Below are positions 8,897 to 18,105 of a stretch of DNA of 64,000 bases, in pieces. The DNA lies in NCBI RefSeq assembly GCF_900112065.1, contig NZ_FOKE01000006.1, positions 124,001-188,000 of the forward strand. The letters are read 5' to 3'. Below the pieces are notes generated by a model that saw only the letters and a list, made by a program, of their open reading frames with translations, searched no databases and was not told the DNA's origin. This stretch comes from Cohnella sp. OV330. Its GTDB lineage: Bacteria; Bacillota; Bacilli; Paenibacillales; Paenibacillaceae. Each line of letters begins with the position of its first letter. The stretch's first letter is position 1. Position numbers and translations under genes: made by a program.

Positions 8897-9415
8897 ATGG
8901 CGCTTGCGGTTCGCAAGGATTGGGATACTTACTTTATGGACATCGCCTTCATGGCATCGACGAGGTCGCGTTGTCCGAGACGGCACGTGGGCGCCGTGCT
9001 CGTACAGGGCAAGAAGCTGCTGGGCACGGCCTACAACGGCGCGCCGATGGGCGTCCCGGACTGCTCGGAAGCCGGCTGCATGATCGTAGAAGAATTCGCC
9101 CCGGCACCGTCGGGCGATTCGGCGATCATGGTCAAAAAGGAACGCTGCATCCGCACGATTCACGCGGAGCAAAACCTGCTGCTTTTCACGGACCGCATCG
9201 ATCGGGAGGGATCGACCGTCTACGTGACCGATCAACCGTGTTGGACATGCGCGAACATGCTCGCCAACAGCGGCATCGTCGAGATCGTTTTCCACCGCGG
9301 TTATCCGAAGGATCATGACAAAGTATCCGCGTTGATGGCCGAGCGCCGGATCGTATTCAGGACGATACCGGATTACGCGCCGCCGCAGGATACGGAAGTG
9401 AAGGATGCCGATTAG
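8897..9415 (+). CDS. comEB: ComEB, dCMP/deoxycytidylate deaminase family
   Basis: A 172-residue zinc-dependent deaminase. The catalytic HAE is at residues 89-91 and the zinc-binding PCWTC at 114-118. An additional Cys/His-rich segment (RCPRRH and DCSEAGC) fits the second zinc site of dCMP deaminases. It converts dCMP to dUMP for thymidylate synthesis. In B. subtilis it sits between comEA and comEC but is not needed for DNA uptake. It starts 43 bp after comEA with CAGGAGGCG as ribosome binding site. A terminator separates it from comEC. Confidence 0.93.
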   Translation: MALAVRKDWDTYFMDIAFMASTRSRCPRRHVGAVLVQGKKLLGTAYNGAPMGVPDCSEAGCMIVEEFAPAPSGDSAIMVKKERCIRTIHAEQNLLLFTDRIDREGSTVYVTDQPCWTCANMLANSGIVEIVFHRGYPKDHDKVSALMAERRIVFRTIPDYAPPQDTEVKDAD

Positions 9416-9450
9416 AAGGTCGCGAAGCCGCATACGAAGAAGGCCATGGG

Positions 9451-9489
9451 GAAGAACCCTGCTTAACGCGCAGGGTTCTTCTTTTTATT
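9451..9489 (+). terminator. Terminator between comEB and comEC
   Basis: GAAGAACCCTGC pairs perfectly with GCAGGGTTCTTC around TTAACGC and is followed by TTTTTATTTT. It would uncouple comEC from comEA-comEB or reduce read-through. Confidence 0.88.
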
Positions 9490-9511
9490 TTCAAGTAAGG
9501 AGCGTGAATCG

Positions 9512-12256
9512 ATGGATCGCAGACCGCTGGTATGCGTAGCGGGATTCTGGGTCGCGGGCAGCGGCATCTGGTCGGTCCGGCAGGGCATGCCGGCGCTTCT
9601 CGTCTATAGCGGTATCGCCGTCGCGCTTGCTGCGCTTGTCTTCGCGGGGCGGATTCGGCCGCGCACGGGCGCGCTATGCTTGCTGGCCCTGCTGCTGTCG
9701 GCAGGTCTGCGGGTATGGAGCGAGGCGGGGCATGGATCCGACCTGACGGCGGCCTGGACGGAGCCGGAGGGACGATCCGTGATCGCGACGGGCCGACTGC
9801 TGGAGCCTGCGGCCATCGACGGCGATACGGTGACGTTTCCGATCCGCGCGAGCGTCGTCCGATCGGAGGATGGGTCAGGGCTGCGCGTCGACGAGAAGCT
9901 GCTGGTCCGCGTTCGGCTATCCGCCGAAGAAGAACTGGCGTCCGCGGCATCCTGGAAGCGCGGGATATCCGTCGAGGTCGCCGGCGAGCTCAAGCTCCCC
10001 GCCGACGCGGGCAATTTCGGCGGCTTCGACTACAGGCGTTATTTGAACCGGCAGGACATTTATTGGACGGTATCCGTCAAAGGCGCGGACGCCGTGAAGC
10101 GAACGGAGGGCCGCGTACCGGTCACGGACCGGGCGCTTCGCTGGTTCGACGAATCCCGGGAGGCGATCGGGAGGTTGACGGATCGGCTGTACGGCGACCC
10201 GGACGCCGGATATATGAAAGGCCTGGTAGCGGGCATCGCGGACGACATCGACCCGGATCAGTACGATGACTTTTCACGGCTCGGGCTTACGCACGTGCTC
10301 GCGATTTCCGGCCTTCACGTCGCCGTCGTGGTTTACATTTTGCTGATGCTGGGCAAGCTCGCGCGCTGGACCCGGGAGCGTTCGCTTGCGTTCGCGGCAT
10401 CGGCGATGCCCGTCTACATGCTGCTCACCGGCGCCTCCCCGTCGGCCGTCCGCGCCTGCCTCATGTCGATGATCGCCCTATGGCTAGCGCGGCAGGGCAA
10501 GCTGAAGGACGGACTGCACCTGCTTGCCGCGTCCGCGCTGCTCATGGTCGTCTGGCGACCGGCTGTCGTGGAAGACGTCAGCTTTCAGCTTTCCTTTATC
10601 GTGACCGCGGGCCTCTTGCTCTGCGTGCCGGTCATGACGGAGCTGCTCGCTCTCCGCATACGTTCGGCGTTCGTACGTTCATCGCTCGCCGTCGCCTTGA
10701 CCGCCCAGCTCTTTTCTTTCCCGGTCACCGCTTTCTATTTTCATCAGCTGCATTTGCTGTCGCTGCTCGCGAACCTCGTATTGGTGCCGTTTATCAGCTT
10801 CGTCGTCATGCCGCTCGGGATGGCCGCGCTGGCGCTGGGCGCCGTTTGGCTGCCGATGGGCCTCGTCCCCGCGAAGCTCGCGGCGCTATGCAACCGCGCG
10901 ACCTTCGCGGCGACCGAATGGCTGGGGTCGGTCAAGGCGCTATCGACGGTATGGCATCAACCCACCTTAATTTGGGTTATCGGCTTCTATGCGCTGCTGC
11001 TGGCGACGCTTGCCTTCGCGCGACGCTCGCTTCGCCACGGCGCAGAGCAAGCTGCGAAGGCTTCGGCCGTCGCGGAGCAGCTCGCGGCATCGGATCCGTT
11101 CGATCCCGAGGAGCGATCGAAGCGCATTGCAGCATACGCGGACGTCGCGCAGGACGGACGCGATTGGACGGAGCCGCTGCACGGGCGCCGAAGCGGAATG
11201 CCCTCCGCCGTCGATCCGGACTTCGCATCGACCGGTTGGCGCTCAGATCCGGTTTCGTCTCTCTCGGCGACTGCTGCAGGCCGGGCGAGACGGCGTATCT
11301 CGTTTCATTCCCGCCGATACCGACAGCTAGCGTACGCGCTTCTTGCGCTCGGCTGGCTAGGAATGCTGGCCTGGGAAGCTCCTCCCGTCAGGCTCGATCG
11401 GACGGCTGCCGTCTCCTTTCTCGACGTCGGCCAAGGCGACAGCATCCTGATCACGACCGGCAGCGGCCGCCATGTGCTCGTCGACGCGGGCGGCACGGTC
11501 GCGTTCGGCGCGCCGAAGGAAGCGTGGCGCCTCCGCAAGGACCCATATGAGGTCGGCCGAAAGACGCTGGTGCCGCTGCTTAAGCAACGAGGCATACGCC
11601 GCCTGGACGCGCTCGTGCTGACGCATCTGGACGCCGACCATATCGGGGGCGCCCATGCCATAATCCGGGAGCTCCAGGTCGGGCGCATATTGTTCAACGG
11701 AACGATTAAACCGGATGACGACGTTCTTCGTCTATTTCATGAGGCGGAAGACGCGGGCATTCCGATGTACGCGGTCAAGGCAGGCGACGTATGGAAGCCG
11801 GATGCGTCGGCGACGTTCGAAGCGCTTTATCCGCTGAGGACGAAGAGCGTCGACCGCATACCGGAGGTCGACGAGCAAAACGACAGGAGCGTCGTGCTCC
11901 GGCTCACGCTTTACGGCCGCGTCTTCGTGCTCCCCGGCGACTTGGAGGCGGCGGGCGAATCCGCGGCGCTCGCCGAGCTGAGGCGACAAGGCGAAGAAGC
12001 GCGCGCCGTCGACGTGCTGAAGGCGGGACATCACGGCAGCAAAACGTCCACGACCGCGCTTTGGTTGTCCTGGTGGATGCCGTCCGAGGTCGTCGTATCC
12101 GCCGGCAATAACAATCTATACGGGCACCCGCACGCCGAGGTCGTCGAACGGATCCTACGCTCCGGGGCCGTGCTCAAGCGGACGGACGTCCAGGGCGAGA
12201 TCGCCTACCGCATCCGCCCGGACGGCCGGCTCGAACGGCGCGCGAAGCGGCCCTGA
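9512..12256 (+). CDS. comEC: ComEC/Rec2 DNA uptake channel
   Basis: A 914-residue polytopic membrane protein. The N-terminal segment has three or four hydrophobic helices and a DUF4131-type extracytoplasmic domain. The Competence (channel) domain starts near residue 230 with GLVAGIADDID and contains LAISGLHVAVV (about 262-272). A charged insert at about 520-610 precedes another helix (YALLALGWLGMLAW) and then a metallo-beta-lactamase-like domain with LTHLDADHIGG near 702-712 and GHHGSKTS further on. It passes one DNA strand across the membrane; the lactamase-like domain is thought to degrade the other. ATG 9512 follows AAGGAG. Confidence 0.95.
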   Translation: MDRRPLVCVAGFWVAGSGIWSVRQGMPALLVYSGIAVALAALVFAGRIRPRTGALCLLALLLSAGLRVWSEAGHGSDLTAAWTEPEGRSVIATGRLLEPAAIDGDTVTFPIRASVVRSEDGSGLRVDEKLLVRVRLSAEEELASAASWKRGISVEVAGELKLPADAGNFGGFDYRRYLNRQDIYWTVSVKGADAVKRTEGRVPVTDRALRWFDESREAIGRLTDRLYGDPDAGYMKGLVAGIADDIDPDQYDDFSRLGLTHVLAISGLHVAVVVYILLMLGKLARWTRERSLAFAASAMPVYMLLTGASPSAVRACLMSMIALWLARQGKLKDGLHLLAASALLMVVWRPAVVEDVSFQLSFIVTAGLLLCVPVMTELLALRIRSAFVRSSLAVALTAQLFSFPVTAFYFHQLHLLSLLANLVLVPFISFVVMPLGMAALALGAVWLPMGLVPAKLAALCNRATFAATEWLGSVKALSTVWHQPTLIWVIGFYALLLATLAFARRSLRHGAEQAAKASAVAEQLAASDPFDPEERSKRIAAYADVAQDGRDWTEPLHGRRSGMPSAVDPDFASTGWRSDPVSSLSATAAGRARRRISFHSRRYRQLAYALLALGWLGMLAWEAPPVRLDRTAAVSFLDVGQGDSILITTGSGRHVLVDAGGTVAFGAPKEAWRLRKDPYEVGRKTLVPLLKQRGIRRLDALVLTHLDADHIGGAHAIIRELQVGRILFNGTIKPDDDVLRLFHEAEDAGIPMYAVKAGDVWKPDASATFEALYPLRTKSVDRIPEVDEQNDRSVVLRLTLYGRVFVLPGDLEAAGESAALAELRRQGEEARAVDVLKAGHHGSKTSTTALWLSWWMPSEVVVSAGNNNLYGHPHAEVVERILRSGAVLKRTDVQGEIAYRIRPDGRLERRAKRP

Positions 12257-12414
12257 CGACAAAAAGCGGCGCATATGATAGACTGGAACGGGACTTCTTT
12301 CACAACTTTTCGGCTCTTCGCCGAGTATATATGGAAATATCGATCATTTGGATATAAACGGTTCAGAAGGGCGTTTGCGCCTTTATTTTTTTGTTAGATT
12401 ATACCTTGCGTTTT

Positions 12415-12442
12415 TTGCAACCTTTTGGCGCAGGCTTGCGTC
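12415..12442 (+). promoter_or_regulatory. Candidate ECF sigma autoregulatory promoter
   Basis: TTGCAACC (12415-12422), a 16-bp spacer, then CGTC (12439-12442). The AAC core in the -35 and the CGT core in the -10, at this spacing, match ECF (SigW-like) promoters. The downstream gene encodes an ECF factor starting 30 bp later with its own ribosome binding site, so autoregulation is likely. Confidence 0.6.
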
Positions 12443-12472
12443 AGAGGGGATGCGAGAGAAGGAGGATCTCCC

Positions 12473-13021
12473 GTGGTGGAGCCGGAATTGATCAAAGCTG
12501 CGCAGGCCGGCGATCGGGAAGCGCTCGTCGCGCTGCTTCGCGAGATCGAACACCAGGTTTACCGTACGGCCTATTATTTGCTTAACCACGAGCAGGATGC
12601 GATGGACGCCGCGCAGGAAGCGTTGATTCGGGTATACACGAAGATCAATTCCTACGAAGAAAAGGCGCAATTCCGCACGTGGGTTCAGCGCATCGTCACG
12701 AATATATGCATCGACAAGTTTCGTCGCAAACGTCCTTCCGTTTCGATCGACGAACATGAGATGGTATTTCAAGCGAACGAAGACGTCGAGGCCGAGGTGA
12801 TGAGCGGCTATGCTTCCGAAGACATTCGCGAGGCGATCGGCAAGCTTCCGGAGCATCACCGCACCGTGGTCGTGCTTCGTTATCTGCAGGATTTCTCATA
12901 TAACGAGATCGCCGATTCGCTTAATTTGCCGTTGAATACGGTCAAGTCTTACTTATTCCGCGCCCGGCAACAACTGCAGACATTGCTTCATGACTATCGG
13001 AAAGGGGGTGTCCGGGGATGA
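12473..13021 (+). CDS. ECF RNA polymerase sigma factor (SigW-like)
   Basis: A 182-residue sigma factor with only regions 2 and 4. Region 2 includes DAMDAAQEALIRVY and FRTWVQRIVTNICIDKFRR, which bind core polymerase and the -10; region 4 (LPEHHRTVVVLRYLQDFSYNEIA, then LNLPLNTVKSYLFRARQQL) binds the -35. An open frame extends to 12425, but GTG 12473 follows AAGGAGG and begins like other SigW proteins; GTG 12476 is also possible. The stop codon overlaps the start of the next gene (ATGA), which encodes its likely membrane anti-sigma factor. Cell-envelope stress is the expected signal. Confidence 0.9.
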   Translation: MVEPELIKAAQAGDREALVALLREIEHQVYRTAYYLLNHEQDAMDAAQEALIRVYTKINSYEEKAQFRTWVQRIVTNICIDKFRRKRPSVSIDEHEMVFQANEDVEAEVMSGYASEDIREAIGKLPEHHRTVVVLRYLQDFSYNEIADSLNLPLNTVKSYLFRARQQLQTLLHDYRKGGVRG

Positions 13022-14184
13022 ATCGCGAAGAGGGGATGGAGCTCGTGCAGCGTTCGATCGACGGCGATCTGAACGAGGAAGAGTCGTCGCGCTTGCAATT
13101 GTACCTGCAGAACTATCCGGAGTGCGCCGCGCTCCTCGAGCGGCTGACGCGGCTGTCCGAAGAGCTGACGCAGCTGCCGCATGTGACCCCCAAATACAGC
13201 CTGGTCGACGCGATCCTGCCCCAGCTGGAGCGGATCGTGCCGGAGCCCGCGCCGGCCGTCGGGCAAGCGCCGGCCGCCGAAGCTGCTTACGAGACGCGCA
13301 CGCGGAGGACGGGCAGCCGCAAGTCCATGTACCGCGGCTTGGCCGCGGTCGTCGCGGCCGGCGTAGTCGCCGGCATATTGCTGATTGCCCAGCCGTTCTC
13401 GCTGCAATCGGATCAGCAGAAGGCTGCCTTGCAGCAGGAATCGGCAGCCGATTCCGCGCCGGGGGCCGCTTCGTCCGACATGCTGCGCAAGAGCGTGATG
13501 AGCGAAAAGACATTGCCCGGCGTCGACGAAAAGATCGCCGGCGCGAGCGCTTCGAGCCAACAGAGTCAAAGTTCGAACGCGTCCGAAAGCTCCGCGAACG
13601 GCGGGAGCGAGTCGGTCGACGGCACGAGCCTGAACGCAGCGGACGGCGGCGTATCCGGTTCCTCGGACGGGTCTGCCGGCGCGGTGCCGACCGCCAAGAT
13701 CGAGACGCAGACGCCGACCGCGGATCAAAAAGTCGCGCCGTCCGTTCCGGACGGAGGCGAACGGCAAGGCTTCACGCCATCGGCTACCGCTTCCGCCGCC
13801 GCATCGGCAGGCGTAACGGACAAGTCGGACGAAGCCGCGCAAGACGCCGGAATCGCCGGTGCCGACGCTTCTGCCGCTTCGGAGCCGCCTTCGCTCGCCG
13901 GCGAGCCGAACGTGACGTTCTCGGCAGCGGAGCAGTACGTACCGATGCCGTCTTGGCAGTCGCCAGACGGCAAGCTGACGGCACTCGCGTATCATGGCGG
14001 CCTGCTGATCGTGAAGGCCGACGGTTCCGGGACGGTTTTCGAGAGCGACAAACGCGAAGGCACGGTGTCCGATGTCTCCTGGGGCCAGGCGGGACAGGAT
14101 CTGTACTACACCTGGACGGACGCCTCCGGCAAAGCGACGGACCTGTGGTGGAACGCCAAAGAAAATCGCGAGCAGGCGCGCTGA
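13018..14184 (+). CDS. Membrane-bound anti-sigma factor with degenerate zinc-finger domain
   Basis: A 388-residue protein, start overlapping the sigma stop. Residues 1-40 (SIDGDLNEEESSRLQLYLQN, then YPECAALLERL) follow the RsiW/zinc-binding anti-sigma pattern. However, the His of the usual HxxxCxxC motif is Gln and the second Cys is Leu, so zinc binding is probably lost. One transmembrane helix (about 104-125) follows a Pro/Ala-rich hinge. The extracytoplasmic part is a long Ser/Ala/Asp-rich segment and then about 75 residues (SWQSPDGKLTALAYHGGLL and later DVSWGQAGQDLYYTW) that look like one or two beta-propeller blades. It probably holds the sigma factor at the membrane until a signal triggers release. 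Confidence 0.78.
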   Translation: MNREEGMELVQRSIDGDLNEEESSRLQLYLQNYPECAALLERLTRLSEELTQLPHVTPKYSLVDAILPQLERIVPEPAPAVGQAPAAEAAYETRTRRTGSRKSMYRGLAAVVAAGVVAGILLIAQPFSLQSDQQKAALQQESAADSAPGAASSDMLRKSVMSEKTLPGVDEKIAGASASSQQSQSSNASESSANGGSESVDGTSLNAADGGVSGSSDGSAGAVPTAKIETQTPTADQKVAPSVPDGGERQGFTPSATASAAASAGVTDKSDEAAQDAGIAGADASAASEPPSLAGEPNVTFSAAEQYVPMPSWQSPDGKLTALAYHGGLLIVKADGSGTVFESDKREGTVSDVSWGQAGQDLYYTWTDASGKATDLWWNAKENREQAR

Positions 14185-14321
14185 TCGGCCGTCACCAATC
14201 GAACGGCCGCCGCGTATATTGGGATTATGAAAGCCGCCGCGCCCCCTGGAGGCGCAGTCACGATCGTTCGCGCTAGGCACCATGGGCCTGCACGTCGAAC
14301 GTTGACATAGATTCCAAGGGC

Positions 14322-14370
14322 AAAGAGATCGCGCCTGCCGTTAACGGGCGCGGTCTCTTTGCTGTATAAT
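14322..14370 (+). promoter_or_regulatory. holA promoter overlapped by a hairpin
   Basis: The promoter is TTAACG (14341-14346), an 18-bp spacer, then TATAAT (14365-14370). The same DNA forms an inverted repeat: AAAGAGATCGCGCC (14322-14335) with GGCGCGGTCTCTTT (14347-14360). No T-run follows, so the hairpin is not a standard terminator, though it could act on upstream transcripts. Confidence 0.6.
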
Positions 14371-14388
14371 GGGTGCGAGGTGGTCGGA

Positions 14389-15426
14389 TTGGAATCGAAA
14401 CAGGTTTTTAAGGAAATACGGGACGGACAGATTCGTCCCATGTACATATGCTTCGGTACGGAGAGCTACCGCATGAACGAGTTCGCCGAGCGGCTCGTCG
14501 CCGCCGTGGCCGAGCCCGAGCATCGGGACATGGCGATCGTTCGTTTCGATACGGCGGAGCATTCGCTCGACGTTATTTTGGAAGAAGCGGAAACGATGCC
14601 GTTTCTCGTGCCGAGCAAGCTGGTGCTGGTCCGGGACAGCGTCGTCTTCGGCTCGGCCAAGGAATCGGCGAAGACAGAGCATCGGCCGGAGCGGCTGCTC
14701 GAATATATGCGCAGGCCGTTCGAGACGACCGTGCTCGTCTTCATGGTGCCGCACGACAAGCTCGACGAGCGCAAGAAGACGTCGAAGGCGGCCAAGCAGG
14801 ACGGCATCGTCGTCAATTTTTCCCCGCTCGGGCCCGACGAGCTGCTCCAGTGGATCTCGGGCCGCGCGGCCAAGCAGGGCCGCACGCTGGACAGGCCGGC
14901 GGCGGAAGAATTGATCCGGCGCGCGGGCACGGAGATGGGCGCGCTGTCCGCGGAAACGGACAAGCTGTGCCTGCATGCGGGCGAGGGCGGCACGGTGACG
15001 GCCGCCGCCGTCGCGGAGCTCGTGCCGGCCGGCGTCGAGCAGAGCGTGTTCAAGCTGACGGAGGAGATCGCGTCGCTGCGGACGGACAAAGCGATCGCGC
15101 TTTACCACGATCTCCTCAGGCGTCGCGAGGAGCCGATCAAGCTGACGGCGCTGCTCGTGAGGCAGTTCCGAAGCATGCTGTACGTCAAGGAGCTGGGCAA
15201 GCAAGGCTACTCGCCTCAGCAAATGGCGGGGCAGCTCGGCATGCATCCTTACGGGGTCAAGGTGACCGCCGATCAAGCCAAGGCGTTCAGCATCGAACGG
15301 CTGACCGCGCTCCTCGGCGGCCTCGCCGAGCTCGATTACGAGATGAAAACCGGCCGCGTCGACAAGACGCTCGGGCTGGAGCTATGGCTGCTGCGGACCG
15401 GATCCGGCGCAGGGATGAAAGTATAG
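14389..15426 (+). CDS. holA: DNA polymerase III delta subunit
   Basis: A 345-residue clamp-loader subunit (B. subtilis YqeN/HolA). The N-terminal half is the AAA-like fold opening with YICFGTESYRMNEFAERL; the middle has the typical VNFSPLGPDELLQWI segment and the C-terminal collar domain follows (REEPIKLTALLVRQFRSMLYVKEL, read in two pieces). Delta opens the beta sliding clamp during replication. TTG 14389 was chosen because GCGAGGTGG lies just upstream; the open frame to 14359 includes the -10 promoter box and cannot be translated. In B. subtilis holA directly precedes rpsT; here a fatty-acid oxidation cluster separates them. Confidence 0.9.
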   Translation: MESKQVFKEIRDGQIRPMYICFGTESYRMNEFAERLVAAVAEPEHRDMAIVRFDTAEHSLDVILEEAETMPFLVPSKLVLVRDSVVFGSAKESAKTEHRPERLLEYMRRPFETTVLVFMVPHDKLDERKKTSKAAKQDGIVVNFSPLGPDELLQWISGRAAKQGRTLDRPAAEELIRRAGTEMGALSAETDKLCLHAGEGGTVTAAAVAELVPAGVEQSVFKLTEEIASLRTDKAIALYHDLLRRREEPIKLTALLVRQFRSMLYVKELGKQGYSPQQMAGQLGMHPYGVKVTADQAKAFSIERLTALLGGLAELDYEMKTGRVDKTLGLELWLLRTGSGAGMKV

Positions 15427-15445
15427 CGAACGCGAATCGCAACAT

Positions 15446-15490
15446 AAGGAAAACGCCGCGCCGATGATTATGGGCGGCGTTTTCCTTTAT
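15446..15490. terminator. Convergent terminator between holA and etfA
   Basis: AAGGAAAACGCCGC pairs with GCGGCGTTTTCCTTT across a short loop. The A-rich and T-rich flanks allow function in both directions between these convergent genes. Confidence 0.85.
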
Positions 15491-16470
15491 TTGGCGAGCG
15501 CCTTGCGGAACGCCTGCGTCAGCAGCGGCACGACCTCGAACAAATCGCCGACGATGCCGTAGTCCGCGATCCCGAAGATCGGGGCTTCGGGGTCTTTGTT
15601 GATCGCGACGATGATCCGCGAGCCGCTCATGCCCGCAAGATGCTGGATCGCGCCGCTGATGCCGCATGCGATGTAGATCTCGGGCGTGACGACCTTGCCC
15701 GTCTGGCCGATCTGCAGGCCGTAGTCGCAGTAGCCGGCATCGCAGGCGCCGCGCGAAGCGCCGACGGCGCCGCCGAGCATTCCCGCCAGCTCCTCGAGCG
15801 GCTTGAAGCCCTCGGCGCTCTTCACGCCGCGCCCGCCCGCGACGACGATTTTAGCCTCCGTCAGATCGATCTTGCCCGCGGTTTTGCGGACGACCTCCCT
15901 GACGACGGTGCGCAGGTCCGCCTCAGGCGTCGCCGTCAACTTAACGATATCCGCGGTCCCGCCGTCCGCGCGCGGCTCGGCCGCAGGCAAATTATTGGGC
16001 CGTACCGTCACGACCTGCGGAAAAGCGGAAAACGTTCTGCGCTCGATCGCCTTGCCTGCGTATAGGGGACGAACGAAAACAGTGTCCCCGTCTTTTCGCT
16101 CGATCGCGGTCACGTCGGAGATTTGGCCCGCGGACAGTCTGGCCGCAAGCGCCGGGGCCAGATCGCGTCCGATCGCGGTATGCCCGAGGAACAGGCCGTC
16201 CGGCCGTAGCGATTCGAGCAGCGGTACCAGCGCACGAATATAGGCCTCCGGATTGTAGAACCGCAGCGCCTCGCCCTCGATCGCATGCACCTGCGCCAGC
16301 GGATAGGTCGCCAGCTCCGCGGCCAGGCCGTCCAAGCCCTCGCCCAGCAGCGCGGCGTGGATCTCCTCTCCCGCGTCCGCGCAGTCCGCGGCCGCCCGAA
16401 GCGCTTCCAGCGCCACGCGCCGAAGCTTGCCGTCCCGGTGCTCCGCCACGATCAAATACGTTTTGCTCAT
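15487..16470 (-). CDS. etfA: Electron transfer flavoprotein alpha subunit
   Basis: A 327-residue protein. The C-terminal FAD-binding domain is clear: [40 protein letters not shown] and [16 protein letters not shown]. It forms a heterodimer with EtfB and accepts electrons from acyl-CoA dehydrogenases, passing them to a membrane quinone reductase (encoded here at 18.1 kb). ATG 16470 follows AAGGAGG; the open frame begins 8 codons earlier without ribosome binding site. It lies 41 bp downstream of etfB in the same minus-strand operon as the fadR-type regulator. Confidence 0.96.
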   Translation of the reverse strand: MSKTYLIVAEHRDGKLRRVALEALRAAADCADAGEEIHAALLGEGLDGLAAELATYPLAQVHAIEGEALRFYNPEAYIRALVPLLESLRPDGLFLGHTAIGRDLAPALAARLSAGQISDVTAIERKDGDTVFVRPLYAGKAIERRTFSAFPQVVTVRPNNLPAAEPRADGGTADIVKLTATPEADLRTVVREVVRKTAGKIDLTEAKIVVAGGRGVKSAEGFKPLEELAGMLGGAVGASRGACDAGYCDYGLQIGQTGKVVTPEIYIACGISGAIQHLAGMSGSRIIVAINKDPEAPIFGIADYGIVGDLFEVVPLLTQAFRKALAK

Positions 16471-16511
16471 GAACGCATTCCTCCTTAATGGCATTGGCGC
16501 ATCGGACGGCG

Positions 16512-17279
16512 TCAGATCGACTTGGACCCGGCGCGCAGCAAGCCGACGAGCGTTTCCGCCTGTTCTTGCAGATCCCCCTGCAGCAGCTGCCCGGCTTGCC
16601 GACCTTTCGGCAGCGACAGGGAGACGCGTGCGGTCCTCGCCGAGTTTCCGCCGTCAGCCAAGCCCAAATCTTCCGCCGCAAACGACTTGAAGGGCTTTTT
16701 CTTCGCTTTCATGATGCCGGGCAGCGAAGGGTAGCGCGGCTCGTTCAATCCTTGCTGCGCCGTGAACAGCGCGGGCAAGGTCACGTCGATGCGCTCGAGG
16801 TCGCCTTCGGCGTCGCGCTCGACGCTGGCCGTCCCGCCATCCACCGTTAGCTTCGTAATCGAGGTGACGTGAGGAAGGCCCAGCGCGGCCGCCACGCGTA
16901 CCGCGACCTGGGCGCCGCCGGTGTCGACGGAAAAGCTGCCGCCGAGCACGAGGTCGCAGGGATGCTGCCGCAAGACGGCGGCGATGGCTTCGGCGGCCGC
17001 GAATTCGTCCTGCGGAATCCCGGCGTCGTCGATCCAGATCGCCTCGTCCGCGCCCATCGCGAGCGCGGTGCGAAGCGCTTCGGCAGCTCTGGCCGGACCG
17101 AGCGAGAGCGCCGTCACTTGCCCGCCGTGCGCCTCTTTGAGCCGGATCGCCTCCTCGATCGCATATTCGTCGTACGGATTGACGACGAATTTCACGCCTT
17201 CCTCGGCGACTTTACCGTCGCTCAAAACGATTCTTTCCTCCGTATCGAACGTTTGCTTCAACAGTACCGCGATATTCAT
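16512..17279 (-). CDS. etfB: Electron transfer flavoprotein beta subunit
   Basis: A 255-residue EtfB, of normal length. It starts MNIAVLLKQTFDTEERI, contains the NPYDEYAIEEAIRLKE signature and the AMP-binding loop segment GSFSVDTGGAQVAVRVAAAL, followed by the recognition-loop region. With EtfA it forms the soluble carrier for electrons from fatty-acid beta-oxidation. It is the second gene of a fadR-etfB-etfA minus-strand operon; only 66 bp separate it from the regulator. GGGAGGAGC precedes the ATG. Confidence 0.96.
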   Translation of the reverse strand: MNIAVLLKQTFDTEERIVLSDGKVAEEGVKFVVNPYDEYAIEEAIRLKEAHGGQVTALSLGPARAAEALRTALAMGADEAIWIDDAGIPQDEFAAAEAIAAVLRQHPCDLVLGGSFSVDTGGAQVAVRVAAALGLPHVTSITKLTVDGGTASVERDAEGDLERIDVTLPALFTAQQGLNEPRYPSLPGIMKAKKKPFKSFAAEDLGLADGGNSARTARVSLSLPKGRQAGQLLQGDLQEQAETLVGLLRAGSKSI

Positions 17280-17345
17280 CGGACATGCTCCTCCCGAATC
17301 ATGATGAACGGATCATGCAAAAAAGGCCGCATCCCGCGGAATCGG

Positions 17346-17930
17346 TCAGGCCCTCAACGCGCGCAGAAAAAAATCGACCGTGCCTTCGACCTGCGCCGAG
17401 AGCGAGTATTTGCGATCCGAGAGCAGCCAGGACGACACCGCCTCGTCCATCGCCCCGAAGATCAGCTGGCGCGACAGCTTCACGTCGAGCTCCGGCCTGA
17501 ACGCGCCGGACGCCATGCCTTCGAGGAGCACGCTTTCGATGAGGACAAGGTAAGGCTTCAACGTCTTGCCGATTTCTTTGCGCAGTTCAAGCGCGCTCTG
17601 CCGAAGCTCGATCTGCGTGACGTGGGCGAGCAGGGGATGGCGCTCCAGCTCGGCAAAGTGAAGCTCGCAGAGGATGCGCAGCGCCGCCTCGGCCGTCTCC
17701 GACGCGCGGACGGATGCCTCGAACTTGCCGATCAGCCCGCCGAGCCGCTCCCGGAACAACGAAACGAGGATATCCTCCTTATTTTTGAAATATAAATAGA
17801 TCGTGCCGTCCGCGACGTCGGCTTCCTTCGCGATCCGCGATATTTGCGAGCCGTGGTACCCGTGCTCGGCGAACACCTTCACGGCCGCGGCCAGAATCCC
17901 TTCAAATTTATGCAGCCTGCCGACCGACAT
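17346..17930 (-). CDS. fadR: FadR-type TetR repressor of fatty-acid degradation
   Basis: A 194-residue TetR protein, the same length as B. subtilis FadR (YsiA). The helix-turn-helix reads SRIAKEADVADGTIYLYFKN, close to the Bacillus protein, and the shared segment VTQIELRQSALELRKEIG lies in the ligand domain. In Bacillus, FadR represses beta-oxidation genes and is released by long-chain acyl-CoA. The gene heads the fadR-etfB-etfA operon and is divergent from the fad operon. A FadR-like palindrome lies between them, so it probably controls both arms and itself. Confidence 0.9.
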   Translation of the reverse strand: MSVGRLHKFEGILAAAVKVFAEHGYHGSQISRIAKEADVADGTIYLYFKNKEDILVSLFRERLGGLIGKFEASVRASETAEAALRILCELHFAELERHPLLAHVTQIELRQSALELRKEIGKTLKPYLVLIESVLLEGMASGAFRPELDVKLSRQLIFGAMDEAVSSWLLSDRKYSLSAQVEGTVDFFLRALRA

Positions 17931-17977
17931 GCGACCGCCTCCCGACGGGATACCTGGTACCGAGTACCTTCAAAATG

Positions 17978-17997
17978 AAATGAATACTCATTCATTT
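17978..17997. promoter_or_regulatory. FadR operator between the divergent fad arms
   Basis: AAATGAATACTCATTCATTT forms an inverted repeat (8 of 10 positions pair) and closely resembles the Bacillus FadR box, built from TGAATGA and TCATTCA half-sites. It lies 47 bp upstream of fadR and about 110 bp upstream of the plus-strand operon, well placed to repress both. Confidence 0.8.
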
Positions 17998-18105
17998 CTA
18001 GATCTATATTTAAGAGCCGGCGAAAAATGACTTGGGGAATATGCCGCAGCAAAAACGATGCATACGCATGCCGGCGAAGCGACACCGAAGAAGGGAGGGT
18101 TGCTC

